Below, in pieces: positions 1 to 6,453 of a DNA stretch of 7,226 bases (within the stretch, counting starts at the first letter, position 1; each line of letters starts with the position of its first letter). Source of the DNA: an uncultured Microcoleaceae cyanobacterium (lineage in GTDB: Bacteria > Cyanobacteriota > Cyanobacteriia > Cyanobacteriales > Microcoleaceae); NCBI GenBank assembly GCA_938083405.1, contig CALKCV010000542.1, forward strand, positions 1 to 7,226, written 5' to 3'. The position numbers were made by a program, and so were the translations under genes. Under the pieces are notes generated by a model. That model did no database searches, was not told the DNA's origin, and saw only the letters and a list, made by a program, of their open reading frames with translations.

Positions 1-58
1 TATTTTTACAAAGATGATATCCTCCCGAAGTTGTAGCAGCGACAATTGCATTCGATTT

Positions 59-1468
59 TTAATCTTGTTCTTTTGAGTTAGGAAAAAAACGACCTATCCC
101 ATAAACAACAAAACCAGCAGCCATACCAGGAAGCACTTCATAAACAGCGCTAGATAACTTCAGTCCCAAATTCCAGGTTATAGCAACCGCAATGCCAACA
201 ACCATCATAGCGATCGCCACTGGCACTCTCACCGGTTGTTGCCAAACCCGCAATACTAATAACGGCCCCAAACCGCAGGCTAAGACCGACCAAGAGAAAA
301 TCACCAAAGTAAAGACGCTATTTCCTCCTCCCAGAGCGATCGCTAACACGATAACCGTCACTGCCAGGGTTCCTATCTTCGCCATTTTATAAGAGTTCGC
401 CGCAGCCGGAACCAAATCTTGGGTCAGGGCCGCAGAACAAGATAGTATCTGAGAATCGGCAGTAGAAATAGTTGCAGCAAACAATCCCGCTAACATCATG
501 CCCACCAAAATTGCTGGCAGCAGTTCTAGGGATAAATAGGGCAGCGCCAACTCCGGGTCGCTGGAGGTCATCAGTTCTGGCAGCAGAACTCGTGCGGTTA
601 ATCCTACCCCAAAGGCAGCAGCAGAAGTAATTTGAGCGCAGACAAACTTGATATTGCGAGCCATTGCCATATTATCTGCCGAGTCGATCGCCATTGCCCG
701 CACTAATATATGAGGTTGACCGACTGCACCTAACCCCGCCACTAACCACCCCAAACAGTAGGGCAAAAATCCCCATGGCTTATCAGAAGGTATCCACTCC
801 GTCAGAGTCGGGTCAATTTCCGCAAGTTTAAGCCAAAGTTCTCCGGGGCCTCCGCAAGCCACAAGCGCCACCGCCAATAACAATACCAGAGAACCAATCA
901 TCAAAATTGCCTGCACCGAGTCCGTCCATAAGGAAGCGCGGATGCCTCCAGAAAAACAGTAGATAACCACAATGACAGCCCCAACGATAATTCCGAGTTG
1001 ATAGTTCCAGCCAAACACGGCATTTAGCGCTTTGCTGCCGGCTACCAGTTGGGCTGCCGCGTAGGAACCCAAGAAGGCGATCGTGATTAATGCTGAAATA
1101 ATGATAATCCAGCGCCCTCTCCCTCTGGTTTGGTCTGCACCCAAGAATGAGGACACTGTATCCGAAGCACTCTCCTCAGAAAGCACTCTCAATCTTTTAA
1201 AGACAAACCACCAAGCAAGATAATCTCCCACCGCCCAAGCCACCGGTATCCAAATCGCAGACACTCCGAATTCGTACGCAAAACCAACGTTACCGATAAA
1301 TAAGAACCCGCTCTGACCAGTAGCCATTGCCGATAGGGCAGTCACCCAGGGATTAACCGATCTGCTTGCCAGTAAATAATCCGTAGTCGTATTTTGCTTC
1401 TGGGTTGCCGAGTAAATGCCTATGAATGTAAATGCCAGCAGAAAGACAATGAAAGTAATCGCTATCAT
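59..1468 (-). CDS. PutP-like sodium:solute symporter (SSS family)
   Basis: This is a 469-residue integral membrane protein, close to the usual SSS length (E. coli PutP has about 500), with about 12-13 hydrophobic segments spread from residue 1 to about 462. Family signatures visible are DYLLASRSVNPWVTALSAMA (30-49), the GQPHILVRAMA block (250-260), the ISTADSQ core (334-340, including the Ser-Thr pair of the second Na+ site in PutP) and a PutP-like SCSAALTQDL stretch (343-352). It should be a Na+-driven uptake carrier in the plasma membrane. The substrate cannot be read from sequence: amino acid, osmolyte or a mycosporine are all possible. It follows mysC by 37 bases and is probably the last gene of the mys operon seen here. 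The start at 1468 aligns with the N-terminus of a decayed paralogue at 6783. No Shine-Dalgarno sequence precedes it, because AT-rich heptamer repeats occupy that position. Family assignment is secure; the role in mycosporine metabolism is inferred. Confidence 0.93.
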   Translation of the reverse strand: MIAITFIVFLLAFTFIGIYSATQKQNTTTDYLLASRSVNPWVTALSAMATGQSGFLFIGNVGFAYEFGVSAIWIPVAWAVGDYLAWWFVFKRLRVLSEESASDTVSSFLGADQTRGRGRWIIIISALITIAFLGSYAAAQLVAGSKALNAVFGWNYQLGIIVGAVIVVIYCFSGGIRASLWTDSVQAILMIGSLVLLLAVALVACGGPGELWLKLAEIDPTLTEWIPSDKPWGFLPYCLGWLVAGLGAVGQPHILVRAMAIDSADNMAMARNIKFVCAQITSAAAFGVGLTARVLLPELMTSSDPELALPYLSLELLPAILVGMMLAGLFAATISTADSQILSCSAALTQDLVPAAANSYKMAKIGTLAVTVIVLAIALGGGNSVFTLVIFSWSVLACGLGPLLVLRVWQQPVRVPVAIAMMVVGIAVAITWNLGLKLSSAVYEVLPGMAAGFVVYGIGRFFPNSKEQD

Positions 1469-1470
1469 GG

Positions 1471-1505
1471 TTAATTGTTAATTATTAATTATTAATTATT
1501 AATTG
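1471..1505. repeat. Five tandem 7-bp AT-rich repeats between mysC and symporter
   Basis: Five consecutive heptamers fill nearly the whole mysC-symporter spacer: TTAATTG, then three TTAATTA, then TTAATTG. They resemble the short tandemly repeated heptamer (STRR) sequences known in cyanobacterial intergenic DNA. They start 2 bases before the symporter ATG (minus strand) and run up to the mysC stop, so they occupy the place where the ribosome-binding site would lie. Confidence 0.93.
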
Positions 1506-2849
1506 CTAATCTCCTCCCAACTCCACCAATTTACCAATATTAAAATCAATCTTCACCCAACCTTTTAACTTCCGCAAATTGTTCAGCAAAAGTAAGCTTA
1601 TTTGCCAGTGGGGGACCATCAAAAACGGCAAAGAATCTTCCACCTGAAACATCGCATCCGTACCCTTAACCATCTTGTTTATCCACGCCGTTAATTGACC
1701 CCAAGACCGAATCTCAGTTAACCGCCAAAGTTCGTGGTATAACCAGTAAGTCGGTTTGCTATTTGCTAAGGGTTCGATGGGCTTTTCGTTTTCATCTTCG
1801 GCATCCTTTAAATAAGCATCCGCCACCCCCGGATGGTCGTGAAACATGGTAATTGCTGAATGAGTGCGGGGGTTGCATTCTACTGGATAAACTTTCCCAT
1901 CTTCCGCTTGAATGAAGTCAAAAGAAATTTGTCCGGTGAGATTTAATGCCTTAACAAACTCCTTCACCCATTGGAATATTTCCGGGTTATCCACTTGCTC
2001 GTAATTGACTTGAAATGGAGAAGAATTAGAACAACAATGCAGCCTCACTACGCCCTTTCTCACCGTACTGTGAGTGCAATATTCTTTGCCTTTGATGAAT
2101 TCCTGCATAATCCAAGGTTTCTCTTCGCTAATTGGCAAAGCTTTGACAAAATGCTCCATTTCCTCTCGGGATGCTAGGGGCAGTTTGGTTAAATCTAAAC
2201 GGTGAAAAGAGTCATAAGGAATGCTTTTGATAATGTATTTACTGCCATCCGCTGCAAAGTCAAAGTTTAAGACTTGTTCCGGTTCTGTTATTAAGAAAGA
2301 TTTGGGAGCGGATAAGCCTAATTCGCGAACTTTTTCGATAAATGTAAATTTATTATCTAAGAGTTCGGTGATTTCTGGCTCGAAGTTAATGCAGTCGCAA
2401 TTAATCCCTTCGCGGGAGATTAATTGTTTTGCCAGAGAGTCGTAATAGCTGGCTACTGGACTGGATACGGGGATAAAAACGTCGATGTTTTCGCGTTTGA
2501 CAATATCTAAGATTCCCTGAGTGTAACCCTCTGGGTCTTTTTCTGGTGCCGGCACCGTTGAGAAACCTTCGACGGCTTTAGAAAATCGGTGTCCCGAGAG
2601 CCAATATTTATGAGTTTCCATGAGAAAAACTCGATGTCCTGCGGCGTGAAATAAGCGAGCTAGTTGCAGGCATTTTGTCATTTTTGCCCCGGTAATTAAG
2701 ATGTTTTTGGGGTTTTCGGCAGTGACTTTTTGCTTTAAAGGGGAAGAAATCCCGCTCCAGACTAGCGATGGTAAAACTAAGAGTAAATTAAACGGGAATG
2801 CGATTAAAAGTAAGGTCAAAGTCCCGATGTTTTTGAAAAAGGCAAGCAT
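1506..2849 (-). CDS. mysC: Mycosporine-glycine synthase, ATP-grasp C-N ligase MysC
   Basis: The 447-residue protein matches cyanobacterial MysC along its full length, including the characteristic end KIDFNIGKLVELGGD. MysC uses ATP to join glycine to 4-deoxygadusol, giving mycosporine-glycine. In order: an N-terminal hydrophobic helix (about 8-31) suggesting membrane anchoring; a Rossmann-like pre-ATP-grasp domain starting NILITGAKMTKCLQLAR (49-65); the ATP-grasp fold with YIIKS (K208), WIMQEFIKGKE (246-256), and the metal-binding D311 and ECNPRTHSAITMF (324-336; E324, N326). The start at 2849 places the hydrophobic helix where the family has it; the upstream sequence is A-rich with no clear Shine-Dalgarno. 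It lies 128 bases after mysB, separated by a strong hairpin, and 37 bases before the symporter. No missing key residue was seen. Confidence 0.96.
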   Translation of the reverse strand: MLAFFKNIGTLTLLLIAFPFNLLLVLPSLVWSGISSPLKQKVTAENPKNILITGAKMTKCLQLARLFHAAGHRVFLMETHKYWLSGHRFSKAVEGFSTVPAPEKDPEGYTQGILDIVKRENIDVFIPVSSPVASYYDSLAKQLISREGINCDCINFEPEITELLDNKFTFIEKVRELGLSAPKSFLITEPEQVLNFDFAADGSKYIIKSIPYDSFHRLDLTKLPLASREEMEHFVKALPISEEKPWIMQEFIKGKEYCTHSTVRKGVVRLHCCSNSSPFQVNYEQVDNPEIFQWVKEFVKALNLTGQISFDFIQAEDGKVYPVECNPRTHSAITMFHDHPGVADAYLKDAEDENEKPIEPLANSKPTYWLYHELWRLTEIRSWGQLTAWINKMVKGTDAMFQVEDSLPFLMVPHWQISLLLLNNLRKLKGWVKIDFNIGKLVELGGD

Positions 2850-2881
2850 CTTTTTTTATATGAGATTAAATGGTTCGGCTC

Positions 2882-2895
2882 AGAGCGATCGCTCT
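2882..2895. repeat. 14-bp palindrome centred on a HIP1 site
   Basis: AGAGCGATCGCTCT is a perfect palindrome containing the cyanobacterial HIP1 octamer GCGATCGC. It lies in the mysB-mysC spacer, 33 bases before the mysC start. Confidence 0.75.
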
Positions 2896-2915
2896 TCGCG
2901 ATTTGGCGACAGATT

Positions 2916-2970
2916 AAAATCGCTAAAGCGATTACTACAAGCTTTTTGTAGTAATCGCTTTAGCGATTTT
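2916..2970. repeat. Perfect 25-bp inverted repeat (hairpin) between mysB and mysC
   Basis: The arm 2916-2940 is exactly complementary to 2946-2970, with a 5-base loop (GCTTT). The arms contain the self-complementary segment CGCTAAAGCG, so smaller hairpins are possible within each arm. It begins 7 bases after the mysB stop codon. In the minus-strand transcript there is no clean U-run after the stem (only ATTTTAATCTG), so it is a weak candidate for a factor-independent terminator. It could instead be an RNA-stabilising or processing hairpin, an attenuator lowering mysC and symporter expression, or a dispersed palindromic repeat inserted in the spacer. The structure is certain; the role is not. 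Confidence 0.93.
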
Positions 2971-2977
2971 CGCAGTT

Positions 2978-3808
2978 CTACTTGCGGCGGATGATACTCA
3001 AACCATCTCGCAAAGGCAGCAGAACTGTTTCTACTCGGGGATCCTCGGCGACGACTCGGTTAAAGCGAGCGATCGCTTCTCCATTAGCCGTCCGTTGCTC
3101 TGGGAGCAAGTAAGGCTGTCCTTGCAATAAAGTATTGTCAGCGCAGATAAATCCGTTACTTGCTAACAAACCCTTATCCAAAAGTATGGAGAAATAATCG
3201 ACATACTCTTTTTTATCCGCATCGATAAATACCAAGTCAAAAGTTTCTCCAGCCTCAGCCAACTCCCGCAAACTATCCATAGCAGGCGCTACTTTGACAG
3301 ATATTTTGCCACCGTCAGGAGATTCTGCGAAACAACCTTTAGCAAAGTCTGCTACATAGGTATCTACCTCGCAGGCTACCAGATGTCCGTCATCTGGCAG
3401 GGCTTCTGCCATTGCCAGGGCCGAATATCCCGTAAACATACCGATTTCCAAGACGCGCTTGGCCCCAGTCATAGAGACAAACATCTTCAAAGTCTGTCCC
3501 TCGATATGTCCCGAGAGCATCTCCTGTTCCAACTGTCGCACCGTTTCCCCATCGGAAAACCGCAGGCTCCAATCCTCAGAGCTTGTCTTTTTGGCCAAAG
3601 CTGCCAAAGCTGCCGACTCTTGAGTGGTGCAATTCTCCAGATAAGGATCGATACCTGCCGCCAGTTGGTAAACCTCCTGGAGAGAGGCTGCCAGTTCTTC
3701 TGGTACTTGGGTTTTTTCTACGGTTTCCTGAATTTGTTCTAGCTTTTTTACTAGAATCCCTAGGGGTGTGACTGGCCTGGGAATATTGGGTGTTACTAAT
3801 TGTGTCAT
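2978..3808 (-). CDS. mysB: 4-deoxygadusol-forming O-methyltransferase MysB
   Basis: This 276-residue class I S-adenosylmethionine-dependent methyltransferase belongs to the cation-dependent catechol-OMT-like family and matches cyanobacterial MysB. It methylates demethyl-4-deoxygadusol to 4-deoxygadusol. Visible motifs: the family block DGETVRQLEQEMLSGHIEGQ (86-105), the SAM glycine motif RVLEIGMFTGYSALAMAEAL (118-137), the acidic motif II ACEVD (145-149), metal-binding FIDADKKEY (194-202, D196 and D198) and ADNTLLQG (223-230, D224 and N225). The protein is complete, ending DGLSIIRRK. The ATG shares one base with the mysA stop (TAATG), and a GGGAG lies 9 bases upstream inside the mysA end, so translation is probably coupled to mysA. 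Confidence 0.96.
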   Translation of the reverse strand: MTQLVTPNIPRPVTPLGILVKKLEQIQETVEKTQVPEELAASLQEVYQLAAGIDPYLENCTTQESAALAALAKKTSSEDWSLRFSDGETVRQLEQEMLSGHIEGQTLKMFVSMTGAKRVLEIGMFTGYSALAMAEALPDDGHLVACEVDTYVADFAKGCFAESPDGGKISVKVAPAMDSLRELAEAGETFDLVFIDADKKEYVDYFSILLDKGLLASNGFICADNTLLQGQPYLLPEQRTANGEAIARFNRVVAEDPRVETVLLPLRDGLSIIRRK

Positions 3809-5043
3809 TATTGAGCGCTCCCGACTAAAACTGGCTCTTCGGTTCCGATATAAACCTCCAACCCTTCACCCCCACGGGGCAAGTCGGCACAAATACGCTT
3901 GTGGTCGGCAAGACATTCTTCGAGTTCGTCGCGAGTCAGGTCGCTGACAAAGAAGCAACTGCCTATGGGGCGGGGCATGGCGGCCCGCAGTTTACCGTCC
4001 CGCGTCTGAATGATGGACTTGGTGGCTTCCCACAGCAAATCGATTTCCATCAGGGGATGGTCGAGGGACAGTCCCAGACGGCTCATCAGTCCCAGAATGC
4101 GATCGCGCTCTTCGACAGTGATGTAACCGCGTTTGGCAGCGATCGTTGCCGATAAGGCCATATCGATATTGACCCCGTGACCGTGGTAAATCGGTACCTG
4201 CGGGGCCAACTCCACAGTCGGACTCCAGGTATGACCGTAGGCAATGACGCGATCTAGGTCTAGTTCCTGCAAATTGGGAGCTTCCAACTCCAACATCTTT
4301 TTAATGGCCTTATAATTCAGCTTATGTCCTATTTCTTGGAGTTCTGGAGTGCCATCGAGGAAACCGAAATGGGTCTCCAGCAGTTGTTGGCCGTATTTCT
4401 CCAGCAACTCGAATACTTCGGCCTCGCCAACGATGGCAATTTTCAGCAGTTCGGCCATTCCGTTGCGGACTTGGGCCCTTGGCAGGGTCCGCAGGAAGGA
4501 GAAGTCCAGAAAACCTTTTTGGTATGCGTGGTAAGCCCCCAAACGGTTTTTGAGTTTTTTGTGGTTGACCGCCACTTTAATAGCCACGCTGGCATCGATT
4601 AAACCAATTAAGGTCGTGGGAATGCGGATGTAGTTGCTGCTGCGGCGGTAGGCAGAACAAGCGAACCCGGCTACGTCGGTAACTAAACCGCCACCGATGA
4701 CTAGGACTGGTTCTTTACGAACTAACCCAAAGTCGGCAAAGGCGTCTACTATTTTCTCGAAAGACGAGATATTTTTAGCCGGTTCCGGGATAGAAATTGG
4801 AAAGACTGTTAGGTCGATGTTGTAATGCTCGAAGTAGGATTGGAGTTGTTTTCCGTAGAAGCGATTAACGTTAGCGTCTATTACCGCCAGGCAGCGCCCG
4901 TATTTTTCGTAGCATTCCGCTAATTCTGGGTTTTGGATATCGAATACTCCGTTAACATACACCAGACTGTATTCGATCTTTTCGTAAGCTTCTACATGAA
5001 ATGCTGTTTCAGTAGATTCTAGTTTCGCTTGAATGTTACTCAT
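3808..5043 (-). CDS. mysA: Demethyl-4-deoxygadusol synthase MysA (sugar-phosphate cyclase, DHQS-like)
   Basis: The 411-residue cytoplasmic sugar-phosphate cyclase uses NAD and a divalent metal to convert sedoheptulose 7-phosphate to demethyl-4-deoxygadusol, the first MAA-specific step. Length and sequence fit cyanobacterial MysA rather than shikimate dehydroquinate synthase. Visible motifs: VIGGGLVTDVAGF (115-127, nucleotide binding), RIPTTLIGLIDASVAIKVAV (140-159), NGMAELLKIA (194-203, metal ligand E198), IAYGHTWSP (267-275, H271), IYHGHGVN (285-292, H287), and the C-terminal AMPRPIGSCFFVSDLT and LPRGGEG blocks typical of MysA. The start at 5043 is supported by AAGGTG 8-13 bases upstream and by agreement with the family N-terminus. 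It is the first gene of the operon, overlaps mysB by one base, and follows an approximately 640-base leader. A decayed copy of its central part lies at 6917-7042. Confidence 0.97.
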   Translation of the reverse strand: MSNIQAKLESTETAFHVEAYEKIEYSLVYVNGVFDIQNPELAECYEKYGRCLAVIDANVNRFYGKQLQSYFEHYNIDLTVFPISIPEPAKNISSFEKIVDAFADFGLVRKEPVLVIGGGLVTDVAGFACSAYRRSSNYIRIPTTLIGLIDASVAIKVAVNHKKLKNRLGAYHAYQKGFLDFSFLRTLPRAQVRNGMAELLKIAIVGEAEVFELLEKYGQQLLETHFGFLDGTPELQEIGHKLNYKAIKKMLELEAPNLQELDLDRVIAYGHTWSPTVELAPQVPIYHGHGVNIDMALSATIAAKRGYITVEERDRILGLMSRLGLSLDHPLMEIDLLWEATKSIIQTRDGKLRAAMPRPIGSCFFVSDLTRDELEECLADHKRICADLPRGGEGLEVYIGTEEPVLVGSAQ

Positions 5044-5050
5044 TTGGTTT

Positions 5051-5056
5051 CACCTT
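5051..5056 (-). promoter_or_regulatory. Ribosome-binding site of mysA
   Basis: On the minus strand AAGGTG precedes the mysA ATG with AAGG 9 bases from it. It is the clearest Shine-Dalgarno of the four intact genes and supports the start at 5043. Confidence 0.7.
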
Positions 5057-5498
5057 GTAGATTTAAAAACGCAACAGGATTTTTTGCTGGAGTTGTGCTA
5101 ACAGCCAGCAAGTAATTGGTGGCAATTTAAACTTTAGTCTATATTGCCGAAGTAAGTTTCTCCCCTTTGATATATTTGCAAAGAGTGGGTTTTATTCTAT
5201 TCCGGTTGCGTGGCGGTTCTACCTCTAAGTATTTTGGTTGTCGAAAAGATGTCGTCGTATTTATCTCCTGGCTTCCACTTGAGATTGCTGCCCAGATTTA
5301 CATTTCGATCTGGGTTTAATTGATTTTGCGTAGATGGCTGTTTTAGCAACATAGCTTCGATCTTTATAACTTTTTCTGACTGGATCGCGATTTAATTGCT
5401 AATCGCCGTTGAAATTCCATGGGGCAGGGCCATAACTGGCAATTTCCTCCCCTTTCATAATTTAACGCTTAACCTTCCTAGTTGTCTTTAAATTTATG

Positions 5499-5516
5499 TT
5501 GATTTATGTAAATCAA
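5499..5516. promoter_or_regulatory. Possible operator palindrome TTGATTTA-TG-TAAATCAA
   Basis: Two perfect 8-base arms flank a TG centre within AT-rich DNA. This is the size of a dimeric-regulator binding site. It is about 455 bases upstream of mysA and about 40 bases upstream of a 19-codon minus-strand ORF. It does not match the NtcA consensus GTA-N8-TAC. No regulator is identified, and chance in AT-rich sequence is possible. Confidence 0.3.
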
Positions 5517-6126
5517 TCTTAATAAAAAGTAAATAAATGTTATCAATCGATTTTTGTCACTAAGGGACTCGCGGCTGTCGGAAGATACGAATTCTGCCTA
5601 CTGTCGCAAATTCATTGCTGTTTGTTTCACGCCAACCCAAGAGCAATTTCATTTAACTGGTATTCTATTTCTCCCTTCGCCCCTTAACAATTATCGAAAA
5701 ACCGACCGACGCGAAAAACAAGAATGCCTGCAGCCATGCCGGGAAGCACTTCCCCCCGAACCTCAGACCAGTGAAGTCCGAATTTCCAGGTAAAAGCTGT
5801 AGCGATGCCAGCCAGCATCATAGCGATCGCTACTGGCATACTCACCGATTTTCCCCAAGCTGTGAGGTTGACCGACGACACCAAACCCAACTGCTATCCA
5901 ACCAAGGATAAAAGGCAACAATCCAAACCGGAGATTGGGCGGGGTCAAATTCACCAGGGCAGGGTCGATCGCTCCCTTGATTTGCCCAAAGTTCGCCGAT
6001 GCCGCCAGAGGCGATCGCTCGCTAACAGCAGCAACAACGAACCTATCATAATTATTCCCTGCACTGCATCCGTCGAGATGGAAGCGCGGATGCCGCCGGA
6101 AAAACAATAAATCACTACGATCGCTA

Positions 6127-6142
6127 GGGGGCGATCGCCCCC
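6127..6142. repeat. 16-bp palindrome centred on HIP1 inside the symporter pseudogene
   Basis: GGGGGCGATCGCCCCC is a perfect palindrome with HIP1 at its centre. It sits exactly where the pseudogene loses frame and a few codons after NAVFG.NY, before IVVIYCFSGG. Confidence 0.7.
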
Positions 6143-6304
6143 AAATTGTTGTAGTTACAGCCGAAAACTGCGTTAAGTGCCTTGCTCCCTGCCACCAGTT
6201 GCGCTGCGGCATAAGAACCCAAAGATACAATAATAATTAGACCCGAGATCGCACAAATCCAACGTTCCCCCTCGATTTTGTGACCGAGAAAGGAGGAGAA
6301 ACTC

Positions 6305-6453
6305 GGGAGCATCTCAATTTTGTAAAAAAACCAATATTTCAACGATTGTTGGAACGTTGGAACGTTGTCAGTCCCTGGGCGTTCCAACGTTCCAACTGAC
6401 CGCAAAAAAAGCATGCATTTAATTTTTGGCAATATCAAAATTGAGATGCACCC
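6305..6453. mobile_element. 149-bp miniature inverted-repeat element (MITE) with 8-bp target duplication
   Basis: The ends are 18-bp inverted repeats with a single mismatch: GGGAGCATCTCAATTTTG at 6305-6322 and CAAAATTGAGATGCACCC at 6436-6453. They are flanked by a perfect direct repeat AGAAACTC (6297-6304 and 6454-6461), as expected for a target-site duplication. Excising element plus one duplication (157 bases) restores an open symporter frame (…EAASCESF joined to SSFLGHK…), which aligns with the intact paralogue and so identifies the empty site. There is no transposase; a parent insertion sequence elsewhere must have mobilised it. Families making 8-bp duplications (for example ISL3, IS6 or IS66) are candidates, but I cannot assign one from the ends. 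It contains a large internal hairpin. Confidence 0.9.
6348..6396. repeat. 17-bp inverted repeat of TTGGAACG units inside the MITE
   Basis: The arm 6348-6364 (GTTGGAACGTTGGAACG) is the exact complement of 6380-6396, with a 15-base loop. Each arm is two copies of an 8-base unit (TTGGAACG). An alternative pairing, GTCAGT (6367-6372) with ACTGAC (6395-6400), competes with it. Confidence 0.88.

Larger units (their letters stand above)
5044..5683. other. Gene-poor leader region upstream of mysA
   Basis: About 640 bases lie between the symporter pseudogene end and the mysA start without a convincing gene. The region should contain the mysA promoter, but I could not identify a -35/-10 pair with confidence. 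Visible items: the mysA ribosome-binding site (5051-5056); an interrupted inverted repeat TTGCTGG/CCAGCAA (5084-5090 and 5105-5111) in the mysA leader; GCGATT/AATCGC (5387-5392 and 5401-5406); an AT-rich stretch with a palindrome (5499-5516); and a 19-codon minus-strand ORF (5458 to 5399). The plus-strand frame from 5554 runs into the antisense of the pseudogene and shows no family features. Confidence 0.6.

Noticed and set aside
1..58. GGGAGG at 26-21 on the minus strand as the start of another gene
   Set aside because: The only nearby start, TTG at 11-9, is followed at once by a stop, and there is no other start codon before the window edge.
192..392. Plus-strand open frame antisense to the symporter
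   Set aside because: It lies within the reverse of a secure membrane-protein gene and shows no family features. The same applies to other plus-strand frames at 1971-2177, 2221-2445, 2701-2994, 3383-3742, 3583-3771, 3901-4155, 4324-4602 and 4349-4534.
3390..3572. Minus-strand 60-residue frame inside mysB
   Set aside because: It is an alternative frame of mysB, which has all its methyltransferase motifs in the main frame.
5084..5111. TTGCTGG/CCAGCAA inverted repeat before mysA as a terminator or riboswitch
   Set aside because: There is only a 7-bp stem with a 14-base loop and no U-run on the relevant side; it matches no riboswitch known to me.
5554..5793. Plus-strand 79-residue frame next to the pseudogene
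   Set aside because: Its second half is antisense to the symporter pseudogene's 3' end, and the first half has no recognisable motif or clear ribosome-binding site.
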